The translations under genes were made by a program, and so were the position numbers. From Chitinophagales bacterium (GTDB lineage: Bacteria > Bacteroidota > Bacteroidia > Chitinophagales > JADJOU01), in the NCBI GenBank assembly GCA_016787225.1, contig JAEUUY010000016.1, positions 1 to 41,357 on the forward strand: 41,357 nucleotides of DNA. Direction: 5' to 3'. Shown piece after piece: positions 33,321 through 41,308 of the stretch; position 1 is the stretch's first letter; every line of letters starts with the position of its first letter. The notes beneath the pieces were generated by a model. That model made no database searches, was not told where the DNA came from, and was given only the letters and a program-made list of their open reading frames with translations.

Positions 33321-34586
33321 ATGAACATAGGAATATTTACATACGGAACAAGAGGTGACTTACAACCATATGTTGCGTTGGCTCTTGGACTTATGGTCAA
33401 AGGACATAAGGTAACACTCTCTGCAACGGAGGATTTTAAAGACTTTGTTGAAGGATTTGGAGTTGCATTTCAGCCACTTTGGGGAAATGCAGAAACGATG
33501 ATGAACTCAAAAGAAGGAAAAAGCATATTGCAGACAGAAAACTCAATAAAACTAATGAAGTATTATTTCAAAGTACTTCACGACAATAGAAAACCTTTGA
33601 GAAAAAGCTATTTTGAGGCTATTTCGAAAGTTGATTTTATCATTGCAAACTCAATGACACTTCCAATTGTAAGTGCTATTGCTGAAAAACAGAATAAGAA
33701 AGTGGCATTAACTTATTTTATGCCACCAGTAGTTCCAACGGCTGAATTTCCATTAGGCGATTTTGACTTTTTCAACTTTTCTTGGTACAACAAACTTACG
33801 TACAAAATTGCACAAGCTTTCTTTTGGAAATTCATAAAACAAGATACAAACGAGTATAGAAAAGAACTTTGTTTGCCTGAATTAAAAGAGAGTTTGGTAA
33901 CATATCTTGACAAACAAAAAATTTTGGACTTATACTGTTTAAGTCAGTCATTAATTCCACAACCAAAAGATTGGGAAAGCCACCATAAAATCACAGGGTT
34001 TATAAATATTCCAAAACAAAAGAGAGACACACATTTTGCAGACCAAACGCCGACAAAACTTGTGGATTGGCTATCTAATGGCGAAAAACCAGTCTATATT
34101 GGTTTCGGAAGTAATGGAGTTGGAAATACAGAAAAGTTTTCTAAAATCTTGACACAAATTTTAGAGAAAACCAATGAACGGATTTTGTTTTGTACAGGTT
34201 GGTCGCTGTTTGACCATTTACCAGAACATAAAAATTTATTTGTAACCAAATATGTCAATCACGAAACGATTTTACCACTGTGCAAACTAGGAGTATTTCA
34301 TGGTGGAGCAGGAACTTTGGCAACAATGTTAAGACACAATTTACCTGTAATCATTGTTTCGTTTTATACAGATCAACCCACTTGGGGAAAAATAGCAGAG
34401 CGCAAGAAATTAGGAGTTCATATACCCGTAAAAACTTTATCGGCTGACAACCTAATTTCAGCTATTCAAGAAGTACAAGCAGACGAGATTAAAAATAATG
34501 TTAAGACAGTTGGACAACAAATCAGAGACGAAAACGGACTTGACAATGCCATAACTGAAATTGAAAAATACTTTAGTGATAAATAA
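33321..34586 (+). CDS. UGT-type glycosyltransferase (MurG/YjiC-like, GT1)
   Basis: This 421-residue GT-B enzyme uses a nucleotide sugar to glycosylate a small lipophilic acceptor or lipid. The N-terminus IGIFTYGTRGDLQPYVALALGL is the hallmark of the sterol/antibiotic/rhamnolipid glucosyltransferase group. The C-terminal nucleotide-sugar site is FHGGAGTLATMLRHNLPVII and FYTDQPTWGKI, with YIGFGSNGVGN upstream. It lies alone between two direct repeats and uses more GAC, CAC and ACA codons than neighbouring genes, so it may be an acquired gene. The acceptor is unknown. Confidence 0.9.
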   Translation: MNIGIFTYGTRGDLQPYVALALGLMVKGHKVTLSATEDFKDFVEGFGVAFQPLWGNAETMMNSKEGKSILQTENSIKLMKYYFKVLHDNRKPLRKSYFEAISKVDFIIANSMTLPIVSAIAEKQNKKVALTYFMPPVVPTAEFPLGDFDFFNFSWYNKLTYKIAQAFFWKFIKQDTNEYRKELCLPELKESLVTYLDKQKILDLYCLSQSLIPQPKDWESHHKITGFINIPKQKRDTHFADQTPTKLVDWLSNGEKPVYIGFGSNGVGNTEKFSKILTQILEKTNERILFCTGWSLFDHLPEHKNLFVTKYVNHETILPLCKLGVFHGGAGTLATMLRHNLPVIIVSFYTDQPTWGKIAERKKLGVHIPVKTLSADNLISAIQEVQADEIKNNVKTVGQQIRDENGLDNAITEIEKYFSDK

Positions 34587-34612
34587 GATACGGCACATTA
34601 CACGTTTTCTAT

Positions 34613-34748
34613 GTTAAGCAGTCGCTCGAATAGAAGGAGGATAAATTAATTATTTCCTAATCTTAAAATTATACCACAAAGGATCCAAGTCATTTCATTC
34701 CTATAAGTTTATTTTTGAGATAAAATGAGTCCTCGATAGCTATCGGGA
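34613..34748 (+). repeat. Flanking direct repeat R2 with 12-bp palindrome
   Basis: This is the second, diverged copy of the repeat at 33129-33262 (136 bp), again carrying CGATAGCTATCG (34734-34745) in the same context. The first ten bases and the last thirty are the best conserved. Confidence 0.8.
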
Positions 34749-34887
34749 CGCTACTCTTCATTGGACTAAGTACAATTCACTACGGCATTTATCATTCTAT
34801 ACAAATAATACAGATTGGACCATTTTATATGTAATATGGTATATTATGTGACGGGACAAGCAGGAAAGAGTTCTAAGGAATATATTC
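34749..34887. other. Intergenic remainder without a visible gene
   Basis: The stretch 34587-34887 (301 bases) between the convergent glycosyltransferase and LysM genes holds R2 and then this AT-rich remainder. I see no ORF, convincing promoter or strong terminator in it. Confidence 0.6.
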
Positions 34888-36150
34888 CTATCTACACAAC
34901 CTTGCCCTGATAGATAGTGCTCGATGAAATCTTTCTTTCTCGGAGGCTCTTAGGTATTCACAGCCTAGGTCATCGTTTCCATTTAATACATAAGAATGTC
35001 CTATTCTAAAATTGATTTCAGGAGCTAATCGATGCTTTTTGGCAGCTAATTTGCTATAATATTCTATCGCGGGTACGAAATCATTATCAGCATAATGCAG
35101 TGAGCCTAGATTGTAGGTGATAAAGTCTCTACCTGGTCGCATCATATCTACTTTTTTATAAAGTTCTTTGGCATAGGGGATATGATTATCGATCTGACCC
35201 ATAGCAGCACGCACGATAATTGCCGATTCACAGTTTGGATTTAAACCTAGTGCCTCATCGGTAAATATGATTGATTTCTCATAATTTTCTAACCAATAGT
35301 AAAGGACGCTTCTCAAGCCGAAAAGAAAGTCATTATTAGGATTAGCCTTATTTAATTTTGCTAAAAGGTTAAATGCGTTAGATAAAAAGACGGCATCGGT
35401 ATTGATCTTTTTTTCATTGAGTTCGGAGCCTACATAAAAGACCTCTTCATAGAGCGAATCTAGCCATATTTGCTTATCTACCGAAGAGTCTGCTCCATTT
35501 TTTACCAAATGATAAATGAGCCTAGTCATGATATCACTATCATCATCGGGATAAGGAAAGGAGTCGTAGCTTACTGCGAGGTCTTGCTCTTCATAAATAG
35601 AGGATATTCTGTCATCTAAGGTGGCATTAAACGCCTTGACTAGTTCGAACTCTGCAGTATCTCTCACTTCTATGAGATTGTATTTATACAAGTCACCATT
35701 TAAATAAATAATCTGACGACTATATTGGGATTCTGCGTTCAAGGTTACTTGAATATTAATATCTTCATCGACAGGTAAGGCTTCACCTCTACTCAAATGG
35801 GGATTGATTAATAGTAAATCATAAACAGTGACTCCGTATTTCCGGGATATCGAATACAAAGATTCTCCTTTGACTATGCGATGCTGAATCGTTTTTATAA
35901 TTTTACCTACACTGCCACTCGCATTATAGTTTTTATCTGGCACTATTAAAATAGAATGCTCCATAAGTCTGAAGTTGGAGGTATCCATTTTATTAATCTT
36001 TAAAATCTGTAGAGGGGTTACACCATAGATTCTAGCTATTTTATAGATATTATCTCTATCTGTGACGATATGAACGTAGGTCTGAGCGCTAATTTTAAGT
36101 GTAAGAAAACTGAATATCAATAAAAAGCTATAGTGTCGACGGATAATCAT
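34888..36150 (-). CDS. Secreted LysM and TPR-like repeat protein
   Basis: The 420 residues begin with a signal peptide (1-22, ending KISAQ). Two LysM domains follow: about 24-71 (DNIYKIARIYGVTPLQILKIN) and about 88-135 (GESLYSISRKYGVTVYDLLLIN, cited by its core GESLYSISRKYG), which bind peptidoglycan or other GlcNAc polymers. The C-terminal half (about 265-415) has TPR-like units (SVLYYWLENYEKSI, YNLGSLHYADNDFVPAIEYY, INFRIGHSYVLNGND). It is probably an envelope scaffold protein. It ends the minus-strand run outer membrane protein, DciA, LysM, and its ATG is 12 bases after the DciA gene. Confidence 0.88.
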   Translation of the reverse strand: MIIRRHYSFLLIFSFLTLKISAQTYVHIVTDRDNIYKIARIYGVTPLQILKINKMDTSNFRLMEHSILIVPDKNYNASGSVGKIIKTIQHRIVKGESLYSISRKYGVTVYDLLLINPHLSRGEALPVDEDINIQVTLNAESQYSRQIIYLNGDLYKYNLIEVRDTAEFELVKAFNATLDDRISSIYEEQDLAVSYDSFPYPDDDSDIMTRLIYHLVKNGADSSVDKQIWLDSLYEEVFYVGSELNEKKINTDAVFLSNAFNLLAKLNKANPNNDFLFGLRSVLYYWLENYEKSIIFTDEALGLNPNCESAIIVRAAMGQIDNHIPYAKELYKKVDMMRPGRDFITYNLGSLHYADNDFVPAIEYYSKLAAKKHRLAPEINFRIGHSYVLNGNDDLGCEYLRASEKERFHRALSIRARLCR

Positions 36151-36162
36151 AAAGGAGTAAAC

Positions 36163-36456
36163 TCAAGTAAAGATAATCTCTTTTACACAATCTTCGCCTA
36201 AATAATTATTGATTTTATCTATTAGCAAGTTACTATCGTGGTAGAGCATTTCTTTCAAGGAAGAATTATTTATCTTGAGAAAAATCTTAGGTAACTTGGC
36301 ATCTATTCGTGTGGTATGATGGTAAATCGTATTACCCACAATCTCCTGCCAGTTTTCTGTAACTTTGATATTGAGAGATTTATCTTTGAAATGATTTTTA
36401 TCTAACCATTGATCAAAGCTATCAGAAACCTTTATAATCTCCTTGTTTCGCTTCAT
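36163..36456 (-). CDS. DUF721 / DciA-like protein
   Basis: This 97-residue protein has the DUF721 pattern (LNIKVTENWQEIVG, KIFLKINNSSLKEMLYHDSNLLIDKIN). DUF721 includes DciA, which loads the replicative helicase in bacteria lacking DnaC/DnaI. Bacteroidota homologues of this size are usually called DciA-like, but helicase loading is not shown for them. Its ATG overlaps the stop of the outer membrane protein gene by one base (TAATG). Confidence 0.85.
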   Translation of the reverse strand: MKRNKEIIKVSDSFDQWLDKNHFKDKSLNIKVTENWQEIVGNTIYHHTTRIDAKLPKIFLKINNSSLKEMLYHDSNLLIDKINNYLGEDCVKEIIFT

Positions 36457-39335
36457 TAATCAGATTTCGGCATCATCATTTGCATAAATCCTCCGGCTTT
36501 TTTATCCGGGTCTGTCCCTTGAAATTTCTTAAAGGAATAAGTCAGTGTGAAAAGACCATAGCGATTCATCGCATTGATACGGGAATCTACTATGGTATTG
36601 TTCGTAATTGTTCTGCTAATGTTTTGGTTCTGGTTAAAGATATCGAAAACTGTGATTTTAGCTTCTAACTGCCGATTCTTTAGAAATTTATAGGCAAGAC
36701 TAGAACCCAATAAAAAGATATGCTGATTGATAGCAGCATCTATCTGACTATTATAGTTATAGCTAAAATCATAACTCCACACAAAGTTTTTAAACAAGGT
36801 CAAGCGAACATTATTACCTACAGTATGTATCCAGTAGTTATTATTGGGTAGTCCGTCTAAGCTGAATGTGTTGATAAAATACTTGGGATTATAACTCAAT
36901 GAAAAATCTACGTCCGGGCTCACATTGCTGGATAGCATAGATCCTAGAGAAAACATATTGGTACGAGTCATGTTCTCTCTGAGATTAACTATGGAAGGGT
37001 TTTGAGAGTAGGTGTAATTCCCATTGATACTGAAATTAGATTTTAAAGGCTTGATAGGGAAGGTGTAATTAGCAAATAGAAAACCAGTAAAGGCATGATC
37101 CATATTTACAAATTTGTTGTAGGTAATTCCCCTTCTCAAGGCAATGTTATCTATCATAGTGTCTTGCACGGCAGTGAAGGTATAGTTAGATATTCTATTA
37201 AATGTATAGTTCAAATTGGAAACAAATATTAAAAATGTCCCTTTCACTATATTGGGTTTCATATAATGAAAAAAGAGATTATGGCTATATTCATTGGTTA
37301 GGTTATCATTTCCTCTATAGATAGATACTGGATTGGATAAGTCTAAAACTGGCTGAATCTGTGTGACTGAAGGCACATTCATACTGGTATTATAGGTCAA
37401 ACGCAATCGATTCATAGGTTTAGAATTGAACTGAATATTAAAATATGGCAATACTCCGAAGAAATTTCTTTCAAGTGTACTAGCTCCTGGGAATCGCTCT
37501 CTGCCAATAAAGTTTATATTTTGCACATTGGTTCCAAACATAATTCTCAATTTGCTAAATTGAAGTCTATAACTCAATCCTCCGATATTGTAAAAGAGGT
37601 TATTGGTAAAATTATTGGATAAGCTATCCGCTATCACTGGAGTAGGATTTGCCGAGCTGAAAGCACTCACTTCTCTATCATTTCTTCTATTGCTAAAAGA
37701 GGGACTATAGTTGATCAACCATTGTCCATACTTTCCACTAGGTTCTGTATAGGTTAGAATATTGGTAAAAGTAGAATTCCACTGTCTCGTGACATAATCT
37801 AGCCCGAATGCATTCGAAATCCCTCCACGCTCAGTGATGATATTTTGAACAGAGTTACCATTTTGTGAATTGACATCTACGATGGAATTGAGTGAAAATG
37901 TGCGTCCTTTTTTATCGAAGGCAAATTTGTATAAGAAGTTAGTATTAAAATCTATAGATCTACTATTCGAGTTTGATTGATTGATATTTCTCAGGCTACC
38001 TCTAGCGATTTCGAAAAAGTTTTGCAACTCCGTTTGAAAGACTCCATTATTATCACCAAAATTGAGTTTATTAGTCCATATATAACTATTTCTACGGTCT
38101 AGTTTGCCATCGATTCTAGATGTAAATCTATGTTTATAGGCTTGATCGGTGTTAACTTCATTTTGATTGGTAGATAAGGTATTGAGTGTATCTAGTAAAT
38201 TTTTTTGACTGGTTTGACCCAGGGTTAGATTATCCGTTCTGTTGCCAAAATAGCTCATACTCACTGTAGTGTTTTTATTTTTCCCCCACTTATCATTATA
38301 ATTAAGCCCAAAGGAATAGGCGTCGTTGACTCCATCTCTATTCGATACGGTAAAATTGGACATAGGGCCTCCAAAACCACCTCTACGACCTCCAGCACCC
38401 GATACACTCATCCCAAAGCTCATTCCGCGCATCATGTTCGCACCGCCCATGCCGCCCATATTGCTAGAGCCTGTCATGGCACCTACTATTTCTGAAGTAG
38501 AGAAATTGAGATTATTGATATTATTGGCTAAACCCAAAATAGATACTCTCTTAGAGCCATTATAGTAGTTATAGTTTCCGCCAGCTTGATAGCGATCTGA
38601 GGTTCCATAGCCGGCATAGGCTTTCCCGAAATAACCTTTATTCATACCTGGCTTGGTCTTGAGGTTCATTGTCTTCGTGGTATTGCCATCGTTGAACCCT
38701 GTAAACGCATTTCTATCGTTCATAGCATCGAAGATTTCTACCTTATCTACGGTCTCGGCAGGTAGGTTTTTAAGAGCGATATTCGCATCTTCGCCGAAAA
38801 ACTCTTGACCATCTACCAATACCTTTTGAACTTTTTCGCCATAGGCTTTTACCTCGCCTCCATCTTTGGTTATTCCAGGCATTTTGGTCACGAGGTCTTC
38901 TACATTGGCATCTTTGTGGGTTTTAAAAGCTTTAGCATCATATATGACGGTATCGTCTTTAATAGTAGCACGCGCGCGTGTACCTTCTACCTCTACTTCT
39001 TTGAGCTGGCTTGCAGTTGGTTCCAGACTGATATTGACTTTGAGTGGTAACTTGCTCACAGCATAAATTTCCTGAAATTCTGTATATCCCACCATTCGAG
39101 TTGTTAGAGTAAATTCTTCTCCTTTGAATTTTAAATCATCAAACCTGAATTGACCTTTTTCATTCGTATATGTCGAAGCTAAAGGGGCAGCCTTTTTTTG
39201 TTCCATGATGACTACGAGGACGCGTTCCAAAGCCTGACCGCTTTTACTATCTTTGATACTACCACTAATGATTTGTGCCTGGACAGCATTCACCAGACCT
39301 AGACTCAATAAAATAAGGCAAAATTTCTTGTACAT
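36456..39335 (-). CDS. TonB-dependent-receptor-like outer membrane beta-barrel protein (OMP_b-brl_3 family)
   Basis: The 959 residues have a signal peptide (1-20, ending VQAQ), a CarboxypepD_reg-like beta-sandwich (about 22-110), a plug-like region (about 135-230, VLVDGQEFFGEDANIALKNLP) and a large barrel (about 240-959) rich in alternating aromatic strands. This is the outer membrane beta-barrel family close to SusC/TonB receptors, without a typical TonB box. Its ligand is unknown. A Gly/Met-rich loop lies at about 285-330. It starts a minus-strand operon with dciA-like and LysM genes, with a promoter just upstream. Confidence 0.9.
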   Translation of the reverse strand: MYKKFCLILLSLGLVNAVQAQIISGSIKDSKSGQALERVLVVIMEQKKAAPLASTYTNEKGQFRFDDLKFKGEEFTLTTRMVGYTEFQEIYAVSKLPLKVNISLEPTASQLKEVEVEGTRARATIKDDTVIYDAKAFKTHKDANVEDLVTKMPGITKDGGEVKAYGEKVQKVLVDGQEFFGEDANIALKNLPAETVDKVEIFDAMNDRNAFTGFNDGNTTKTMNLKTKPGMNKGYFGKAYAGYGTSDRYQAGGNYNYYNGSKRVSILGLANNINNLNFSTSEIVGAMTGSSNMGGMGGANMMRGMSFGMSVSGAGGRRGGFGGPMSNFTVSNRDGVNDAYSFGLNYNDKWGKNKNTTVSMSYFGNRTDNLTLGQTSQKNLLDTLNTLSTNQNEVNTDQAYKHRFTSRIDGKLDRRNSYIWTNKLNFGDNNGVFQTELQNFFEIARGSLRNINQSNSNSRSIDFNTNFLYKFAFDKKGRTFSLNSIVDVNSQNGNSVQNIITERGGISNAFGLDYVTRQWNSTFTNILTYTEPSGKYGQWLINYSPSFSNRRNDREVSAFSSANPTPVIADSLSNNFTNNLFYNIGGLSYRLQFSKLRIMFGTNVQNINFIGRERFPGASTLERNFFGVLPYFNIQFNSKPMNRLRLTYNTSMNVPSVTQIQPVLDLSNPVSIYRGNDNLTNEYSHNLFFHYMKPNIVKGTFLIFVSNLNYTFNRISNYTFTAVQDTMIDNIALRRGITYNKFVNMDHAFTGFLFANYTFPIKPLKSNFSINGNYTYSQNPSIVNLRENMTRTNMFSLGSMLSSNVSPDVDFSLSYNPKYFINTFSLDGLPNNNYWIHTVGNNVRLTLFKNFVWSYDFSYNYNSQIDAAINQHIFLLGSSLAYKFLKNRQLEAKITVFDIFNQNQNISRTITNNTIVDSRINAMNRYGLFTLTYSFKKFQGTDPDKKAGGFMQMMMPKSD

Positions 39336-39354
39336 ACAATTATTTTAAAACTTA

Positions 39355-39382
39355 CAAAGTTAGAACAATCCTTTACTCCAAA
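39355..39382 (-). promoter_or_regulatory. Bacteroidota promoter (TTTG, 16-base spacer, TAACTTTG)
   Basis: On the minus strand TTTG (39382-39379) and TAACTTTG (39362-39355) are separated by 16 bases, an exact match to the -33/-7 pair. The ATG of the outer membrane protein gene lies 19 bases downstream. Confidence 0.65.
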
Positions 39383-39566
39383 GCGTTATATTAGTTTAAA
39401 TTTACCACTCCAAGGTGGCCGAACTTTGGGGAAGCAGACAGGATGTTAATTGGAGACCAAAGGAAGGAGCGGCTTAACCAGACTATTTTTATACAAATAT
39501 ACAATGTTCAATACCATCCTGCCATTTATTTTAACGCCGACCCCCGCTCTTTTAGAATACTGCCAG

Positions 39567-39583
39567 ATATGCGTCGTTATTAA
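39567..39583 (+). repeat. Inverted repeat, left arm, flanking the SUKH gene
   Basis: ATATGCGTCGTTATTAA matches the reverse complement of 40177-40193 at 15 of 17 bases. It overlaps the stop codon of the SUKH gene (39580-39582). Confidence 0.75.
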
Positions 39584-40164
39584 TTTTGATATCTTGTGTT
39601 CAATTTTGTTGTTATAAAAATGTAGCTCCGTTCTTTATCGCCTTCCATGAGTTCTTTGAAATTTGCACAGTATTCAATTTTGTCGTCTAGATTTTCATGG
39701 TCAAGAAACATGATTTTATATTCATTTTCGTGTTTTGGTTCTGTTGCATCAAAACATAAAAAACCTATATCTTGAAAACTTGCAAAGCATATTAGTTTTT
39801 TGTTCACTAGATATCTTGGCTCATAAATGTTAAGCATAAAATCTTCAAGAGTTTCTTGATATGTATTAGGTAAATGTTTCGGGAAACTTACTGCGAAATC
39901 ATCAATTTGAAGTTCAACGAAATGTTTGTACTTTAGAAATTCACGATAAGATTTTGGAAGATTTAGTTTGAGTTTTCCTTCTAGTTCGTTTAGGCTATCA
40001 TCAGTGACAACGCTTTTAATGGGTTTCCATGTTTTGTATTCCTTTCTTGGGTCGTAATCTTCCAAGTACATTTCTTGTGGTATTTTTACGCATGTTTGCA
40101 TTAGGTATTCTTCTTCTACCATTTTTGCAAAACTTTTATCAAGTATTTCAGTTAGCCATCTCAT
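39580..40164 (-). CDS. SMI1/KNR4 (SUKH)-family protein
   Basis: The 194 residues carry the SUKH core: LEGKLKLNLPKSYREFLKYKHF at about 85-106 (cited by its centre LPKSYREFLK), followed by aromatic/acidic strand segments and CFDATEP. SUKH proteins in bacteria often act as immunity proteins that neutralise polymorphic toxins, but no toxin gene is recognisable beside it. A signal peptide is absent, so it is cytoplasmic. The gene is bracketed by 17-base inverted repeats, the right one 12 bases before its ATG. It shares the cassette-like region with the DUF4145 gene. Confidence 0.82.
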   Translation of the reverse strand: MRWLTEILDKSFAKMVEEEYLMQTCVKIPQEMYLEDYDPRKEYKTWKPIKSVVTDDSLNELEGKLKLNLPKSYREFLKYKHFVELQIDDFAVSFPKHLPNTYQETLEDFMLNIYEPRYLVNKKLICFASFQDIGFLCFDATEPKHENEYKIMFLDHENLDDKIEYCANFKELMEGDKERSYIFITTKLNTRYQN

Positions 40165-40176
40165 GTCTTCAGTTCG

Positions 40177-40193
40177 CTAATAATGACGCATAT
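40177..40193 (-). repeat. Inverted repeat, right arm, flanking the SUKH gene
   Basis: The minus-strand ATATGCGTCATTATTAG pairs with 39567-39583 in inverted orientation (15 of 17 bases). The two arms enclose 627 bp that hold only the SUKH gene. Confidence 0.75.
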
Positions 40194-40201
40194 CGACTCG
40201 C

Positions 40202-40264
40202 GCGGCTTTGCGAAGGCACAAATTGCATAGCATTGAGCGTTGGCTTGTGCTTTTGCCAAACTGC
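40202..40264. repeat. Long imperfect palindrome (stem about 20 bp, loop 23 bases)
   Basis: Bases 40202-40221 pair with 40264-40245: 18 of 20 positions pair, three by G-T, with mismatches at 40206 and 40209. The loop is 23 bases. No T-run follows, so it is not a standard terminator. The stem is GC-rich in an AT-rich region, and lies between the divergent SUKH gene and the next plus-strand ORF. Confidence 0.7.
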
Positions 40265-40307
40265 CTGTTATCACTAGTTTTTTATTCACAAATTAAATGT
40301 TTTTTAT

Positions 40308-40652
40308 ATGATAGAAGTTAAAGAATTGATTATTACTGACCTTGTTTTGGCAGGGAAAGGGGTTGCTCCACATAGCCCTTTTCGTAAGGTTTTGGAAGTT
40401 TACACTAACGACGGAGTTTGTTTGGCTAGGCACGACAACTTTGGAAATTTTAGTTCAGAGGATTTGTTTGAGTTTGGAAAATTTTGTTTAGAAAATAAAG
40501 ACCTTACAATAGATAAAATTTATGAAAAATTAAGAATCTCTTTTTTCAATGTTTTCTTTGTCCTTTTGAGGCAAAAGAAGCTCATATCCTTCATCTATGC
40601 TTTTAGGAATGGTTATGAAATGGTTTGCAATAATGTTAATATACTTAAATAA
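40308..40652 (+). CDS. Hypothetical protein, probably truncated at its 3' end
   Basis: A 114-residue frame. The first 75 residues (AGKGVAPHSPFRKVLEVYT, FGNFSSEDLFEFGKFCLEN) look like a real soluble protein, but residues from about 75 on (SFFNVFFVLLRQKKLISF) are coded by the antisense strand of the DUF4145 gene (123 bases overlap) and look like non-coding sequence read through. I infer that the original 3' end was replaced when the DUF4145 gene arrived. The family is not recognised. It shares its upstream motif with the DUF4145 gene. Confidence 0.45.
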   Translation: MIEVKELIITDLVLAGKGVAPHSPFRKVLEVYTNDGVCLARHDNFGNFSSEDLFEFGKFCLENKDLTIDKIYEKLRISFFNVFFVLLRQKKLISFIYAFRNGYEMVCNNVNILK

Positions 40653-41189
40653 AACAAATGCAACATCTAGTTTATCATCGAAATCTATTTGTCCTGGGTG
40701 GACAGCATTGTTTCCAACAACACGAATGGTATCCAGTGCCTTTTGTATGGTTGCTGGAAGCCCTTTCTTTACTAAACTTGCAATATCGTCATTTATGTTT
40801 TTACCTTTTTCTCCAAGCTCTATGCATAGTTTTTGAAGTGCTAGTCTTAATAAGGCGCTTGCTCCACGAGGAGATAGATTTACAATTTTTTTTGCCTCGT
40901 TATATAAAAGTACAATATCTTCTGATAAGTCAGAATTTGGCTGTTCTACGTTTCCTGATATTGGATAAATCATTTCTTTATTTAACCAAAGAGAGAAGTT
41001 TTCACAATAACTACATTGCGCGCTATTTAACCCATACAACCTATATGCAGAATTTTCCCAACTACCATTCGCTTTTTTATATTGGTACGTTGATACCGAT
41101 TCAATTGACCAAATTTGTTCGGCATAAGTTCCACAGTTTGGACAGTGAAATTTATCTTCTTCAAATTTTGCGGGTGTGTAGTTTGACAT
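40530..41189 (-). CDS. DUF4145 domain protein with N-terminal zinc-finger-like motif
   Basis: The 219 residues have two CxxC motifs at the N-terminus (CPNCGTYA and CSYCENFS), likely binding one metal ion. The DUF4145 domain lies at about 100-200 with SPRGASALLRLALQKLCIELG and NNAVHPGQID. DUF4145 is found in restriction-modification and other defence-associated proteins and in stand-alone proteins of unknown role. The ATG at 41189 has a -7 box about 62 bases upstream. Its 3' end overlaps the plus-strand ORF at 40308-40652. No partner nuclease or methylase is visible in the window. Confidence 0.85.
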   Translation of the reverse strand: MSNYTPAKFEEDKFHCPNCGTYAEQIWSIESVSTYQYKKANGSWENSAYRLYGLNSAQCSYCENFSLWLNKEMIYPISGNVEQPNSDLSEDIVLLYNEAKKIVNLSPRGASALLRLALQKLCIELGEKGKNINDDIASLVKKGLPATIQKALDTIRVVGNNAVHPGQIDFDDKLDVAFVLFKYINIIANHFITIPKSIDEGYELLLPQKDKENIEKRDS

Positions 41190-41250
41190 ATGTGTTAAGT
41201 TCGATAAAAATTAGTGATAACGCCAGTTCGTCTAAAAACTAACATTTAGA

Positions 41251-41258
41251 CAAATATA
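41251..41258 (-). promoter_or_regulatory. Bacteroidota -7 promoter box (TATATTTG) before the DUF4145 gene
   Basis: The minus-strand TATATTTG matches TAnnTTTG and lies 61 bases before the DUF4145 ATG. No -33 element was confirmed. Confidence 0.45.
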
Positions 41259-41308
41259 AGGTTTTAGAACTTAAATACATAGCGTTTATTGAGTTCAAAT
41301 TTTGAGTT

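Noticed and set aside
39580-41189. Toxin-immunity or restriction system made of the SUKH and DUF4145 genes
   Set aside because: No toxin, nuclease, methylase or secretion-tag domain is visible next to them, so only an orphan immunity-type gene and an orphan DUF4145 gene can be claimed.
40658-41242. Plus-strand 194-residue frame opposite the DUF4145 gene
   Set aside because: Antisense shadow of a gene with clear CxxC motifs and DUF4145 domain; its own translation is low in recognisable features.
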